DNA of 64,000 nucleotides from Ramicandelaber brevisporus. Taxonomy: Eukaryota; Kickxellomycota; Ramicandelaberales; Ramicandelaberaceae. This document shows, one piece after another, positions 39,611 through 49,057 of the stretch. The notes under the pieces are model-generated. The model saw only the letters and a program-made list of their open reading frames with translations. It searched no databases and had not been told where the DNA came from. The stretch is from positions 1 through 64,000 of the forward strand of contig MU602742.1 of assembly GCA_025201865.1 (NCBI GenBank). Reading direction: 5' to 3'. Both the position numbers and the translations under genes were made by a program. The first letter of the stretch is position 1. Each line of letters opens with the position of its first letter.

Positions 39611-41710
39611 ATGTTGCTTGTATGGCTACTGGGACTGTTCATTTGTCATGCGCTCGGTCAGGCAATACCATCTTCATCTTCATCTTCACCCTCACCCTCA
39701 CCACCAACAGCAGCAGCAGCAAAAGTTGTTGTTGTATATGGACCATCGTGGAAGAAGCAATGGCAACAGGCCGAGCTTGGTGTGATCACTCATCTCAATT
39801 TGGCGTTCGCAGTGCCACAGACGGATGGCTCATTCACTTTTGATGCCGAAGACAGCATTCCGGCCATCATTGAGCGCGCCCATGCAAAGAATATCAAAGT
39901 TCTGCAGTCGTTTGGTGGATACACTGGCAGCTCGGCATTCTCACCCATGATGAAGTCGCCGGCTGCCAGAGCCAAGTTCAGCTCCAACATTGTTTCCTTC
40001 ATTCAAAAGTACAATATGGACGGCGTTGATCTCGATATTGAACACATTGGATACCAAGGCGCTCCATGCACTCCATTTGATGCCTCAGTTGATGCTGCCA
40101 ATTTTTTGCTATTGCTCCAAGAATTGCGCACTGCTTTGGATGCCACTTTTGGCAATTCTTCAAATCGCAAGACTCTGTCGCTCGCCGTGCGTGTTCAGCC
40201 CTTCCATGGCCCCAATGGCCCACTCAAAGATGTGTCTGAACATGCCAAATTCGTGGATTTTGCAAGCATTATGGCATTTGATATCTACGGCAGCTGGTCA
40301 TCAACGACTGGACCAAATGCACCGTTGGAAGCAGCCGGCAAAAGTGAGCCATATTCAGCTGCCCAGTCTGTCACAGATTGGCTGTCTGCAGGCTGGCCAG
40401 CTGATAAACTGGTGCTTGGAACGGGATTCTATGGGAGAGCCATCACGGCTGCAGTTGATATGAGTCAGGACTCAAAGAATCAGTATCAAGCCAAACAGGG
40501 TGGTCCAATTCCAAAGGGCGATGACGATGACGAACTTTGGTCCTCGACTTGTACCGCCAACTCTACTTTACTGGCTGCGGAATCCTCGTATTCGGGTGTG
40601 TGGAGTTGGCGCAATCTGCGGTCCCAGGGTATACTAGCTGCACCAACTGCAGCAGGTGGTGGCTGGAACCGCTATTGGGATGACACAGCCAAGACACCGT
40701 GGCTCTTCAACAGCCAATCAAAGATGTTCATCAGCTACGATGACACTGTAAGTCTTGGACACAAGGTTGACTATGCAATAAGCAAAGGATTACGGGGAAT
40801 GATGGCGTGGTCACTAGACGGTGATAACGGTGAATTGCTACCAGTGCTTGCGCGTATTCAAGCCAATTCGGCTCCATCGGCTACCACTCCAAGTGATGCT
40901 TCAGTCAGTACTTCGGCAAGTAGTTCTAGTACACAGACGGCAACAGAATCTAGTCCACAAGCAACATCAACTGAACCAGCTACATCAACAACATCAGTCA
41001 CATCAGTCACACTGGAGCCAATTGTCCCAACAAGCTCAATGGACGCATCTGCAACCATCTCACCTTCACCTACAACGACTCTGCCCGTATCCACTTCAAT
41101 TGATGCTCCGGTGTCAAATGTTCCGACATCGACATTGCCACCACCACCTCCACCTCAAACAGCAACACCAGTACCAGATTCACCTACACTTACAACTGCC
41201 GCAGTATCGTCAACCGTCGTGGATGCAACTCCAGCAAGTATACCGACATCCACACTTGCTGCCTCTACTCATGAACCAGAAGCGACCCCTCCGCCTTCTT
41301 CCGTCTCTCCGTTACCGCAACCGCAACCACAGCCACAGCCTCCTCCTCCTCCTCCACCGCCGCCGCCGCCGCCGCCGCCGCCACCGCCATCATCAACCAT
41401 CGAAGAACCTCAGTCTATAATCCCTCCAATGCAGACGGTTCCTGTGAGCATACCAGCATCGACCACAACAGTGGTTGACAGTACACCAACAGCAGCCAGC
41501 ATTGTGTCGCTTCCTCCAGTGTCGTCTCTGGCGCCGTCGGCTGATGGTGGTGGTGCATGCATCAACGGACTATATCAATGCACATCCAGCGGCTCAGCAC
41601 CTCAATTCATGATATGCTCCAACGGCGTATGGCTGCAACAGACCTGTCCTCAGGGCACAGTGTGTAAACAACAAGGCACCTCCCTTCTGTGCGACTTTGC
41701 CTCCCTGTGA
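39611..41710 (+). CDS. Secreted GH18 chitinase with CBM19
   Basis: 699 residues from the ATG at 39611, with a signal peptide at 1-18 (MLLVWLLGLFICHALGQA). A glycoside-hydrolase-18 barrel spans about 38-420, with LQSFGGYTGSS and the catalytic DGVDLDIE (acid Glu144), then GMMAWSLDGDNG near 400. A 220-residue Ser/Thr/Pro linker includes a run of 14 Pro. The last 50 residues (ACINGLYQCTSSG...CSNGVWLQQTCPQGTVC) are a CBM19-type chitin-binding module. It cleaves beta-1,4 chitin links in walls, for cell separation or remodelling. Stop codon TGA. The catalytic barrel is closer to the short bacterial/fungal type than to Cts1 by impression only. Confidence 0.9.
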   Translation: MLLVWLLGLFICHALGQAIPSSSSSSPSPSPPTAAAAKVVVVYGPSWKKQWQQAELGVITHLNLAFAVPQTDGSFTFDAEDSIPAIIERAHAKNIKVLQSFGGYTGSSAFSPMMKSPAARAKFSSNIVSFIQKYNMDGVDLDIEHIGYQGAPCTPFDASVDAANFLLLLQELRTALDATFGNSSNRKTLSLAVRVQPFHGPNGPLKDVSEHAKFVDFASIMAFDIYGSWSSTTGPNAPLEAAGKSEPYSAAQSVTDWLSAGWPADKLVLGTGFYGRAITAAVDMSQDSKNQYQAKQGGPIPKGDDDDELWSSTCTANSTLLAAESSYSGVWSWRNLRSQGILAAPTAAGGGWNRYWDDTAKTPWLFNSQSKMFISYDDTVSLGHKVDYAISKGLRGMMAWSLDGDNGELLPVLARIQANSAPSATTPSDASVSTSASSSSTQTATESSPQATSTEPATSTTSVTSVTLEPIVPTSSMDASATISPSPTTTLPVSTSIDAPVSNVPTSTLPPPPPPQTATPVPDSPTLTTAAVSSTVVDATPASIPTSTLAASTHEPEATPPPSSVSPLPQPQPQPQPPPPPPPPPPPPPPPPPSSTIEEPQSIIPPMQTVPVSIPASTTTVVDSTPTAASIVSLPPVSSLAPSADGGGACINGLYQCTSSGSAPQFMICSNGVWLQQTCPQGTVCKQQGTSLLCDFASL

Positions 41711-41801
41711 GACTCGAAGCACGATTAAATTTTTTTTATTCTCTCTTTTTGAACGAGTCGTTCGTTGTGTTGTTTACATTGCCTGCGTTGTTTACACAGC
41801 G

Positions 41802-43481
41802 ATGCAGTCGCCTCAGCAAGCTCAATTAGCTCAGCAACAGCAGCAGCAGCAACAGCAGCAGCAGGCCCAACAGCAGCAGCATGTAGTTCCTACTGCCAAG
41901 CGCCGCCGTGCAGTAGATCGCACGCTTCCGAGCCACATTGGCAGCTACATTCCAGAGTCTCGCTTGTATGGAGAGTTGCAGGCTTTTGAGAAGCGTCTTG
42001 ATGGACTGATTCAGCGCAAGCGCTTGGACTTTATGACTGCAATGGGCGAGTCTCGCACTGGCAAACGAGTCCTTCGGCTGTTCATATCCAACCTTGCTCA
42101 AGAAGCCGTCTACACTCAAACTCAAACCGAAGCTGAAGATGGATCTTCATCAACGGTGTCTACCTTGGCTCAGCCGGCCAGCTGGACATTGCGCATCGAG
42201 GGCCGGTTGCTCGATCCGCCAAATGTGAGAGTGAACCGAGTTCCACAGCCAGTTCCATGCTCTCGTTTCATTCATACCTTGGTTGTAGAGTCTAATAAGC
42301 AGCAGCAGCAACAGCAGCAACAACAGCAGCAGCCAGAGCAGCAACAACAGCAACAACAACAGCAGCAAGATGGACCAGATGGGCCAGAATCCGAGTCTAA
42401 AATACTGGCAGAATGGAGCATTAATAAACAGCCAGATGGAGCTGGTGATGTTCATGGATTTGAGATTAAGCGCACCGTTTCTGAGAACGATATTAACGCT
42501 AATAATAAAGTTATTCCAGTTCGCATTATTATCCGACTGACCGGAGCAGTTGAACGCTATAAACTCTCGCCAAAGTTAGCAGAGTTGCTCGGAGTTGAAC
42601 TAATGTACATGGCTGGAACTGGCACCAATGTCAATAATGCCAACATTGGCAATATTGCTGCAGGCGATGACAGTGGTGATGAGAATGTAATGAATATAAA
42701 CACTGGTGATAGTGTAAACACGACTGAAAGCATAACCAAACCGGAGCTCATTCAGAAGCTGAAGGGATATGGAGGCACAATGACACTGCCCGAGATTATT
42801 AATAATGTGGTTGAGTATATTAAATTCAAAAGATTGCTGGATCCAGATGACGCGTCGTATGTAATTCCCGATGAGAAGCTAGGCGAATTATTTGGTGGAG
42901 TGCGTCGCATTGCACTGCTAGACATCCATGAATCAATTCGCAAACATCTACTGCCGCCTGATCCAATAGTTATAGATTATAATATCCACATGGACCGAGA
43001 ATACACAATGAGTAGATTTGCCTATGATATCCAGGTGGATGTTGCCGATTTCCAATCAGTGCAAGAGATGAATTTACATATGCAAAAGGGCCTCGGCTCT
43101 CCAGATGTTTTGCGTGAGATTCAAAAGGCTGATGATCAGCTCGGCGATATCGTTGGTGATATTCACGAGCGTAGAATCCGTAGAGATTTTATGCAGCGCT
43201 TTTCTACTCAGCCTGCTTTGTTCATTAGAGAATGGCTGGAGCATCAGAGCCGCGATTTGGAAGTCATTGTAGGCGACAATCGTGTGAACTGGATGCAACT
43301 TCGCGATTCCACCTTCTATCGCAAAAATTGGACTCGCGAGGCCACCTCTTTATACCTGGCTGCTCTCGATGCAAATGCCATCTCAAATGCTGTCAACTCG
43401 GCTACATCCGCTGCGGTCAATGAGAACCGCGCACACGCTCAAATGATGCAGCAGCAGCAACAGCAACAAATTAAGAAATAA
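41802..43481 (+). CDS. SWI/SNF-type complex subunit with SWIB domain (Snf12/Rsc6/SMARCD)
   Basis: 559 residues. An N-terminal poly-Gln tract is followed by AKRRRAVDRTLPSHIGSYIPESRLYGELQAFEKRLDGLIQRKRLDF, the SMARCD N-terminal signature. The SWIB domain lies at about 251-392 (YKLSPKLAELLGVE ... VEYIKFKRLLDPDDASYVIPDEKLGELFGGVRRI ... LLPPDPIVIDYNI) with an Asn/Asp-rich insert splitting it. A C-terminal coiled region ends in another poly-Gln stretch. This is a core subunit of SWI/SNF or RSC-type chromatin remodellers; which of the two cannot be told here. The start is the ATG at 41802; the upstream frame overlaps the chitinase end. Confidence 0.92.
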   Translation: MQSPQQAQLAQQQQQQQQQQQAQQQQHVVPTAKRRRAVDRTLPSHIGSYIPESRLYGELQAFEKRLDGLIQRKRLDFMTAMGESRTGKRVLRLFISNLAQEAVYTQTQTEAEDGSSSTVSTLAQPASWTLRIEGRLLDPPNVRVNRVPQPVPCSRFIHTLVVESNKQQQQQQQQQQQPEQQQQQQQQQQDGPDGPESESKILAEWSINKQPDGAGDVHGFEIKRTVSENDINANNKVIPVRIIIRLTGAVERYKLSPKLAELLGVELMYMAGTGTNVNNANIGNIAAGDDSGDENVMNINTGDSVNTTESITKPELIQKLKGYGGTMTLPEIINNVVEYIKFKRLLDPDDASYVIPDEKLGELFGGVRRIALLDIHESIRKHLLPPDPIVIDYNIHMDREYTMSRFAYDIQVDVADFQSVQEMNLHMQKGLGSPDVLREIQKADDQLGDIVGDIHERRIRRDFMQRFSTQPALFIREWLEHQSRDLEVIVGDNRVNWMQLRDSTFYRKNWTREATSLYLAALDANAISNAVNSATSAAVNENRAHAQMMQQQQQQQIKK

Positions 43482-43556
43482 GTACAATTTAAAGTCATCA
43501 AATCATTTGTATCCTTGCATGTTGATATCAATCAATCAGAGTGTTTATTTACTGTT

Positions 43557-45779
43557 TTAAAGCTTAGAGCTACCCATTCCCGGATGGTCGCGCCACTTGC
43601 CCTCGCTGCGCATGACGCGGCGAATCTCGTCGTCGAGCATCATCTCGCGGCCCAGCCGGCCGTTGTCGCGGTTGAGCGGCTCGCGTCCCGCCATCTCGGT
43701 CATGCGCTCGTACACGCGGCCGTCGTACGCGCCAAGCGCTGAGTTGAGCTTGAAGTCCGGCAGCGCAAACGAATCGACCAGCGCAACTGCATTCGGACGC
43801 ACCAGCTCGAGCTGTTCGCGCAGCGCCGTCCGCACCCACTCGGCGTGCTCGGCCGTGAATCCCGCCGCTGGCACCTCAAACAGGTCGGCCAGCGAGTCCT
43901 CCAGCACGCGGAGCGCATGCAGGTCGCTCAGCTGCTTGAGCACGGCGCGCAGCGAGTCTGGCACTGGACGCAGCGGCCGCGAGAACTCGAATCCGGAGTG
44001 GCGGCTCAGCCCAACCTCGTCGTCGGTCAGCGGCTGTGGCAGTGCGCCGATGGCCTTGATGAAGTTGAACACCATCGCGAAGTGGCCGTGGGCATTGGAG
44101 GCTCGCGCAACGTCAATCAGCGCATCGTTCCAGCGCGCTCCAGGCTGCGACACGCGCTGAGCGAGTCGGTCGACCAGGTGAGCAGAGCGCAGCCCGAGCA
44201 GATGCAGCTGGACCCGCGGATCGAGCAGGTCGGCCTTGGACCGCACAATTGGCGCGCTCGCAGCTGCAGCGCGGCTCTTGCCGGCCAGATACAGCCGCAG
44301 ATACCAGGTCGGCAGGTTGCGGTAGTCGTTGTCGCTCTTTGGCGGCGGCAGGCCGGGACTTGCCTTGCGCAGCTCGGCCAGCGTCTTGACGAGGAAGCGC
44401 GCCGTCTGCTGCGTGAGAATCCAGTTGTCGCCTTCCCACGTGGCGTTTGGCAGCACGTTGGCGTAGAACTCGGCCAGCCCGCTGAACGCCGAGTAGCCGT
44501 GGCCGCCCATTGCGCGGCGGCACACCTCGATGGTCTCCATGGTCAGCGTGGTGGTCAGGCTCTTGAGCCCGCTGCTGGTGGCGTGCGTCTCGGCGAGCAG
44601 GCGGAACTCGCCGGTCTGCAGCTCGGCCATGAACTGCTCGTACGTGCGCACCATGGCGTCGCCGGTGAACGACAGCGCATACGCGAGCGCGATGGCCGGC
44701 AGGATGCGGTACTGCACGGACTGGTAGTCGAGCACCTGGATCTCGTCGGCCGGCCCGGCTGCGGCTGTGCCCTTGGCGCCGCTGGCGTCCTTCTCGGCAA
44801 ACTGGCGGCGCACGGCGCAGTAGCGCGTGGCGATGGTGGCGGCCTTGGCGACATTGGCAGCCATCAGCGCGACAATGTTTGTGCGCACAAACATCATCGT
44901 GCCGTAGTTGAGCTTGGTGGCGTGCGCGTTGGCCGGCTTGTACTTGCCGTCGCGCGAGACTCCGGCATTGCGCGCCAGCATGTCCGAGCGGGGGATGCGG
45001 ACGCGGTCAAACAGCACAAAGCCGTTGTCGACGGCATTGAAGCCAAACTTCGGGCCGACGTCGCCAACAGTGATGCCCGGCATCCACTTGTGCGTGGTCT
45101 GGTCGCGGATGCGCACAACGAACGGATGCGGGCCGTAGTCCTTGCCGCCAGGCAGAACCAGGCGTGCCATGACCACAGCGTGAGTGCAAGCCACACCCAA
45201 GCCGCCGATCCACCATTTGGCAGCGGTCAGCGTTGGCGAGTGGATCTCAAACTCGTCGGACTCTGGAATGAATGTCGCGGTCGTCTCCAGTCCCTGCACA
45301 TTTGAGCCGTGCTTGAGCTCGGTCTGTGCAAAGCAGCCGATGATCTCAAAGTTGCGCGCTGCACGCAGGTACTTGGCCTTCTGCTCTTCAGTGCCGAGGT
45401 TCTCAATGGCTGGCGCAAACATGGCAGTGTTCAGAGTCAACGGACTGCTCGATTCAATCAATGTATCGATGGCACTGTGATCGAGATAATCCAGATTGTG
45501 TTCGCGAATGAGCCGCGCCTTCTCGAACGACTCGTGTAATGCTTTGCGCATCTTATCCTCGCGGCTCAGAAAGTACACATCGCTCTTGTCGAACACAGCA
45601 TTGTTCTCAATCAATGACAGCGCTTTGACGCGGGTGGCAAGAGCCTTCTCGCCGTACAGCAGCACAGACATATCGTCCGGCTTGAACGTTCCGCGTGCGC
45701 GCTCACCCTCCAGCAGCTCGCTCGTTGTTGGCGAAGACAGTGGCAGAGCCGGAAACTTGAGTGGCTGGGATGTAGACAT
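43557..45779 (-). CDS. Peroxisomal acyl-CoA oxidase
   Basis: 740 residues from the ATG at 45779, ending GMGSSKL, a canonical peroxisomal targeting signal type 1. N-terminal acyl-CoA oxidase region (ERARGTFKPDDMSVLLYG), middle FAD-binding beta domain with GCFAQTELKHGSNVQGLETTA and KWWIGGLG, and C-terminal helical domains with catalytic-Glu segment MGGHGYSAFSGLAEFY / ATWEGDNWIL. It performs the first, FAD-dependent, H2O2-producing step of beta-oxidation. The gene is GC-rich with strong codon bias, which explains long antisense open frames (for example 43845-45305 plus). Confidence 0.95.
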   Translation of the reverse strand: MSTSQPLKFPALPLSSPTTSELLEGERARGTFKPDDMSVLLYGEKALATRVKALSLIENNAVFDKSDVYFLSREDKMRKALHESFEKARLIREHNLDYLDHSAIDTLIESSSPLTLNTAMFAPAIENLGTEEQKAKYLRAARNFEIIGCFAQTELKHGSNVQGLETTATFIPESDEFEIHSPTLTAAKWWIGGLGVACTHAVVMARLVLPGGKDYGPHPFVVRIRDQTTHKWMPGITVGDVGPKFGFNAVDNGFVLFDRVRIPRSDMLARNAGVSRDGKYKPANAHATKLNYGTMMFVRTNIVALMAANVAKAATIATRYCAVRRQFAEKDASGAKGTAAAGPADEIQVLDYQSVQYRILPAIALAYALSFTGDAMVRTYEQFMAELQTGEFRLLAETHATSSGLKSLTTTLTMETIEVCRRAMGGHGYSAFSGLAEFYANVLPNATWEGDNWILTQQTARFLVKTLAELRKASPGLPPPKSDNDYRNLPTWYLRLYLAGKSRAAAASAPIVRSKADLLDPRVQLHLLGLRSAHLVDRLAQRVSQPGARWNDALIDVARASNAHGHFAMVFNFIKAIGALPQPLTDDEVGLSRHSGFEFSRPLRPVPDSLRAVLKQLSDLHALRVLEDSLADLFEVPAAGFTAEHAEWVRTALREQLELVRPNAVALVDSFALPDFKLNSALGAYDGRVYERMTEMAGREPLNRDNGRLGREMMLDDEIRRVMRSEGKWRDHPGMGSSKL

Positions 45780-46611
45780 GGCAATGAACAATATAGTAGA
45801 CAATGGTGTGTATCGATTCAATGAGAAGGAAAGGAAAGGAAAGGAAAGGAAAGGAAAGAAATAAAAAAAACAATGGATAGTGGCTATGGTGGAGGACACG
45901 GCGGAGGAGGAGTCGGCGAGCGAAGGGCCGGAGGGGTTCTTTGAAGTGGTTTGGAAAGTCAAATAGTGGCGACGGTAACTGTGGCTTGTGGACCTTGTTT
46001 TCGTAGCTTTTGAAATAAAAAAAATTCACGCAACATTATTTGTCCGTGCCTCGTGTGCCGATTGGCTGTTCGCATTTCAAAAGCTTCACATGTGTACAAA
46101 CAACCACCGGAAAATCAGCCCATGCCGGCTCATTGCGTCGATTTGCTCAGTGTGTAAACCACGGCTGTTAACGGTACAGCTCACCCATGACTAAGTTCTT
46201 CTAGCTGCGTCGAGTCGGCATGCGTTCATTGAAAGTGAGTCGGTCGTTTAAAACGAGTATTAGCTGTGCCAAGCATGATAAATTTACATGCTTAGTTTCA
46301 AATGTCGATGATCGCGATTGAATCAAACAGGTATTTTTTTTGATGCCATGGAATGGGAGGACAAGGTGCTCTGAAGAAGTGAGTCGCTTCAAAGTTGAGT
46401 GGCTATGATTCCCAAATACCACAGCTGTGCGAGCAATCAATCGGGGAAGTGCACTCATGCAGAATTGCAGAAGTCAGCAGCAGAAGTCAGCAGCAGCAGT
46501 AGATAGGTCAGGAGCTGCAATGAATCGACGCTTAGTCAAAAGGCGTGTTGTTCTCATGGGAATCATATAATCCAGGTGATATGCATGCTTATCACCAAAC
46601 AGACATATATA

Positions 46612-46651
46612 CAAACAAACAAACAAACAAACAAACAAACAAACAAACAAG
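46612..46651. repeat. (CAAA)n tetranucleotide repeat
   Basis: About ten uninterrupted ACAA/CAAA units. Confidence 0.9.
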
Positions 46652-47330
46652 CAAGCATACGAAGCTGATCTGTTCAGGCAGATGACGGCCAGCCAGCCAC
46701 CCACTTGTTTAAAGCCCGTCCATATTAAAATGGTGCTGTGCTTGCACCCAACGAAGCTGCAATGACCTGCCACTTGGTTCGTTCGAAGCAGCGACGAATC
46801 CACTCCGTGCAGCACAAAAAGGAACAGAATCAATTATTCTAATGGAAAGTCCGCTCCAACCCCCTCCCGCCACGCTGAATCAGGGTCACCACTGAATGGT
46901 CCGAAATGGAGTGCTTTGTAATACAGGGACTGGCGGCAGATGTGCATTGTGCAGGGCGGGTTCACTTCTCGTTCAATGATAGTTGTTGCTTTTGGTAGTA
47001 GGATCATCCAGGCACGTATTAGGCTCGCTCGGTCGCGGTAGTGTTGCAGAATTGGTGTTGGACTACAGCAGCACAAGCATTGGTCTGGCTGAAAAAAAAT
47101 GATCGATTGCGACTTTGTAGCCTTTGTAACCTTTTTCGCTGACTGTTCTTGATTGGGGATGACGAAACTCCGCTCTCAAATGAAGCCCCGCCCCCAATCG
47201 AGACGGACGGTCGGTGTAGTGTTCAGTAAGCGGCTTTCAGATTCGCTCGCTTTCTGCTCACTCAGGAACAAGTCCTCTCTTTCTTTCGCTGTATTGCGTG
47301 CTCTTTCCGCTCCGCTCTTTCTTCGAAGGG

Positions 47331-47338
47331 ATAAAAAG
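47331..47338 (+). promoter_or_regulatory. TATA-like box of wall-protein gene
   Basis: ATAAAAAG, 160 bp upstream of the ATG at 47498, followed by an extended C/T-rich stretch (about 47345-47480). This layout is common for highly expressed fungal genes. Confidence 0.5.
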
Positions 47339-47497
47339 GGAGCGGCAAACCCGCTCATTCCTTCCTTGTCGTCTTGCTTGCACCTTCTACATCATTATCC
47401 TCACCTCTCGCAACCTTCTCTGCCGCTCTCCGCCTTCCCTCACCTTTTAACGTCTCCGAACTCCCTCTCTCCAAAAGCCAACCTCCTAAAACTCAAC

Positions 47498-48793
47498 ATG
47501 CGTTCCTTCATTGCCGTCGCTGCCCTCGCCGCCGTCGCCGCTGCCGCCCCAGGTGCCTCCTATGGCTCCCCAGCTCCAGCCCCAGCCCCAGCTCCAGGCT
47601 ACGTTGCCCCAGCCCCAGCTCCAGCTCCAGTTTACAACGCTCCAGCTCCAGCTCCAGCTCCAGCTTACCCAACTGTCGCCCCAGGCAACAATGGCACCTA
47701 CACCCCATCCACCCCAGCTGGCAACGGCACCTACACCCCATCTACCCCAGCTGGCAACGGTACCTACACCCCATCCACCCCAGCCAACAACGGCTCCTAC
47801 GTCCCAGAGACCCCAGCTGGCAACAAGACCGCCGAGTGCCCAACCGTCGCCCCAGTGACCGTCACCGTCCCAATCACCAAGATTGAGACCGTTACTGCCA
47901 CCCAGACCGCCGTCCAGACCCAGGTTGTCACCGCCACCCAGACTGTCACCCCAGCCCCAGTCACCGCCACCCAGACCCAGGTCATCACCGCCACCCCATC
48001 CCAGGTCTACGTCACCTCCGTCGTCACCTCCACCGTCCAGGTCTGCGCCCCAACCGCCACCGTCATCTACACCAAGACTGCCTGCGGTGTCACCTACCCA
48101 AACAGCACCATCGCTCCAACCTACACCCCACTCCCAACCTCCAACGGCACCTACCCAACTGAGGTCCCAACCTACACCCCAATCCCAACCAACGGCACCT
48201 ACGTCCCAACCACCCCAGTCTACACCCCAGAGGTCCCAGCTCCAGTCTACACCCCATCCACCCCAGTGTACACCCCAGAGGTTCCAGCTCCAGTTTACTC
48301 TCCATCCGTCCCAGTTTACACCCCAGAGGTCCCAGTTTACACCCCATCCAGCGCTGCCTCCAGCACCCCATGCACCACTGATGTGACCTACGTCCCATCC
48401 TCTGCTGCCTCCAGCGTCTACACTGCCTCCTCTGCCCCAGTGTACACCCCATCTAGCGCCGCCTCCAGCGTCTACACCGCTTCCTCGGCTCCAGTCTACA
48501 CCCCATCCTCTGCTGCCTCCAGCGTGTACACTGCTTCCTCTGCCCCAAGCTACCCAGTCACCAAGCCATCCAAGAGCAAGAGCCACAGCCACAGCAAGCC
48601 AACCTACGTCCCATCCTCTGCTGCCTCTAGCGTCTACACTGCCTCCTCTGCTCCAGTCTACACTGCTTCCCCAGTCCCAAGCAAGAGCTCCGCCCCAGTC
48701 TACACTGCCTCCTCTGTCCCAGCTCCAAGCTCTGCCCCAGTGTACTCTGCTTCCGCTGCCCCAGTGTACTCTGCCGTCAAGCCAACCTACTAA
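47498..48793 (+). CDS. Secreted Pro/Ala/Ser/Thr-rich cell-surface protein
   Basis: 431 residues. Signal peptide 1-18 (MRSFIAVAALAAVAAAAP). The rest is repeats: PAPAPAP blocks, then GNGTYTPSTPA units, a middle segment with four Cys, VTVTVPITKIETVTATQT, then VPVYTPEVPAPVYTPS units and finally SSAASSVYTASSAPVYT repeats. Many NGT/NGS sites suggest N-glycosylation and Ser/Thr richness heavy O-mannosylation. No GPI signal at the end (SAVKPTY), so wall attachment would be by other means. Codon choice is extreme: GCC/GCT for Ala, CCA for nearly all Pro, ACC for Thr, TAC for Tyr, as in the most highly expressed genes. Exact function unknown; structural wall or adhesin role is inferred. Confidence 0.8.
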   Translation: MRSFIAVAALAAVAAAAPGASYGSPAPAPAPAPGYVAPAPAPAPVYNAPAPAPAPAYPTVAPGNNGTYTPSTPAGNGTYTPSTPAGNGTYTPSTPANNGSYVPETPAGNKTAECPTVAPVTVTVPITKIETVTATQTAVQTQVVTATQTVTPAPVTATQTQVITATPSQVYVTSVVTSTVQVCAPTATVIYTKTACGVTYPNSTIAPTYTPLPTSNGTYPTEVPTYTPIPTNGTYVPTTPVYTPEVPAPVYTPSTPVYTPEVPAPVYSPSVPVYTPEVPVYTPSSAASSTPCTTDVTYVPSSAASSVYTASSAPVYTPSSAASSVYTASSAPVYTPSSAASSVYTASSAPSYPVTKPSKSKSHSHSKPTYVPSSAASSVYTASSAPVYTASPVPSKSSAPVYTASSVPAPSSAPVYSASAAPVYSAVKPTY

Positions 48794-49057
48794 ACAATCT
48801 TAGTTAAGAATTATTTTAATTAATTCATTGTTACTTCTCAAAATTCGCTCACTAGAGAAACGATAGGATTAGCTGCTTTGAATCAATCCACTACGCTCTT
48901 TGTCAGCAGGTATATATGAGTTACTATCTGAGCACCTTCTGTATGAGTTCCCTTGCCATAGGATGTATAATTCTTAGTACGCTTAAAAAGACTTAAATGA
49001 GAGAAAAGAAAGTGTATAGTTGTTTTTTTTTGGTTCAATGGTTAATACTTTTAATGT

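Larger units (their letters stand above)
45780..47497. other. 1.7-kb gene-free stretch
   Basis: No supported protein gene or recognised RNA gene; short ORFs here have no family signal and no tRNA-like cloverleaf was found by eye. Contains a GGAAA pentanucleotide repeat (about 45827-45859) in the acyl-CoA oxidase leader and a CAAA tetranucleotide repeat (46612-46651). The right 170 bp contain the TATA-type promoter and CT-rich leader of the wall-protein gene. Confidence 0.5.

Noticed and set aside
43845-45305. 486-codon plus-strand ORF
   Set aside because: Antisense to the acyl-CoA oxidase; composition is a reflection of its GC-rich codon bias and it has no domain.
46834-47076. 80-codon minus ORF / possible small RNA gene
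   Set aside because: No family signal, and no match by eye to snRNA, 5S, SRP or RNase P landmarks.
47486-48592. Minus-strand Gly/Trp-rich ORF
   Set aside because: Reverse complement of the CCA/GCC repeats of the wall protein.
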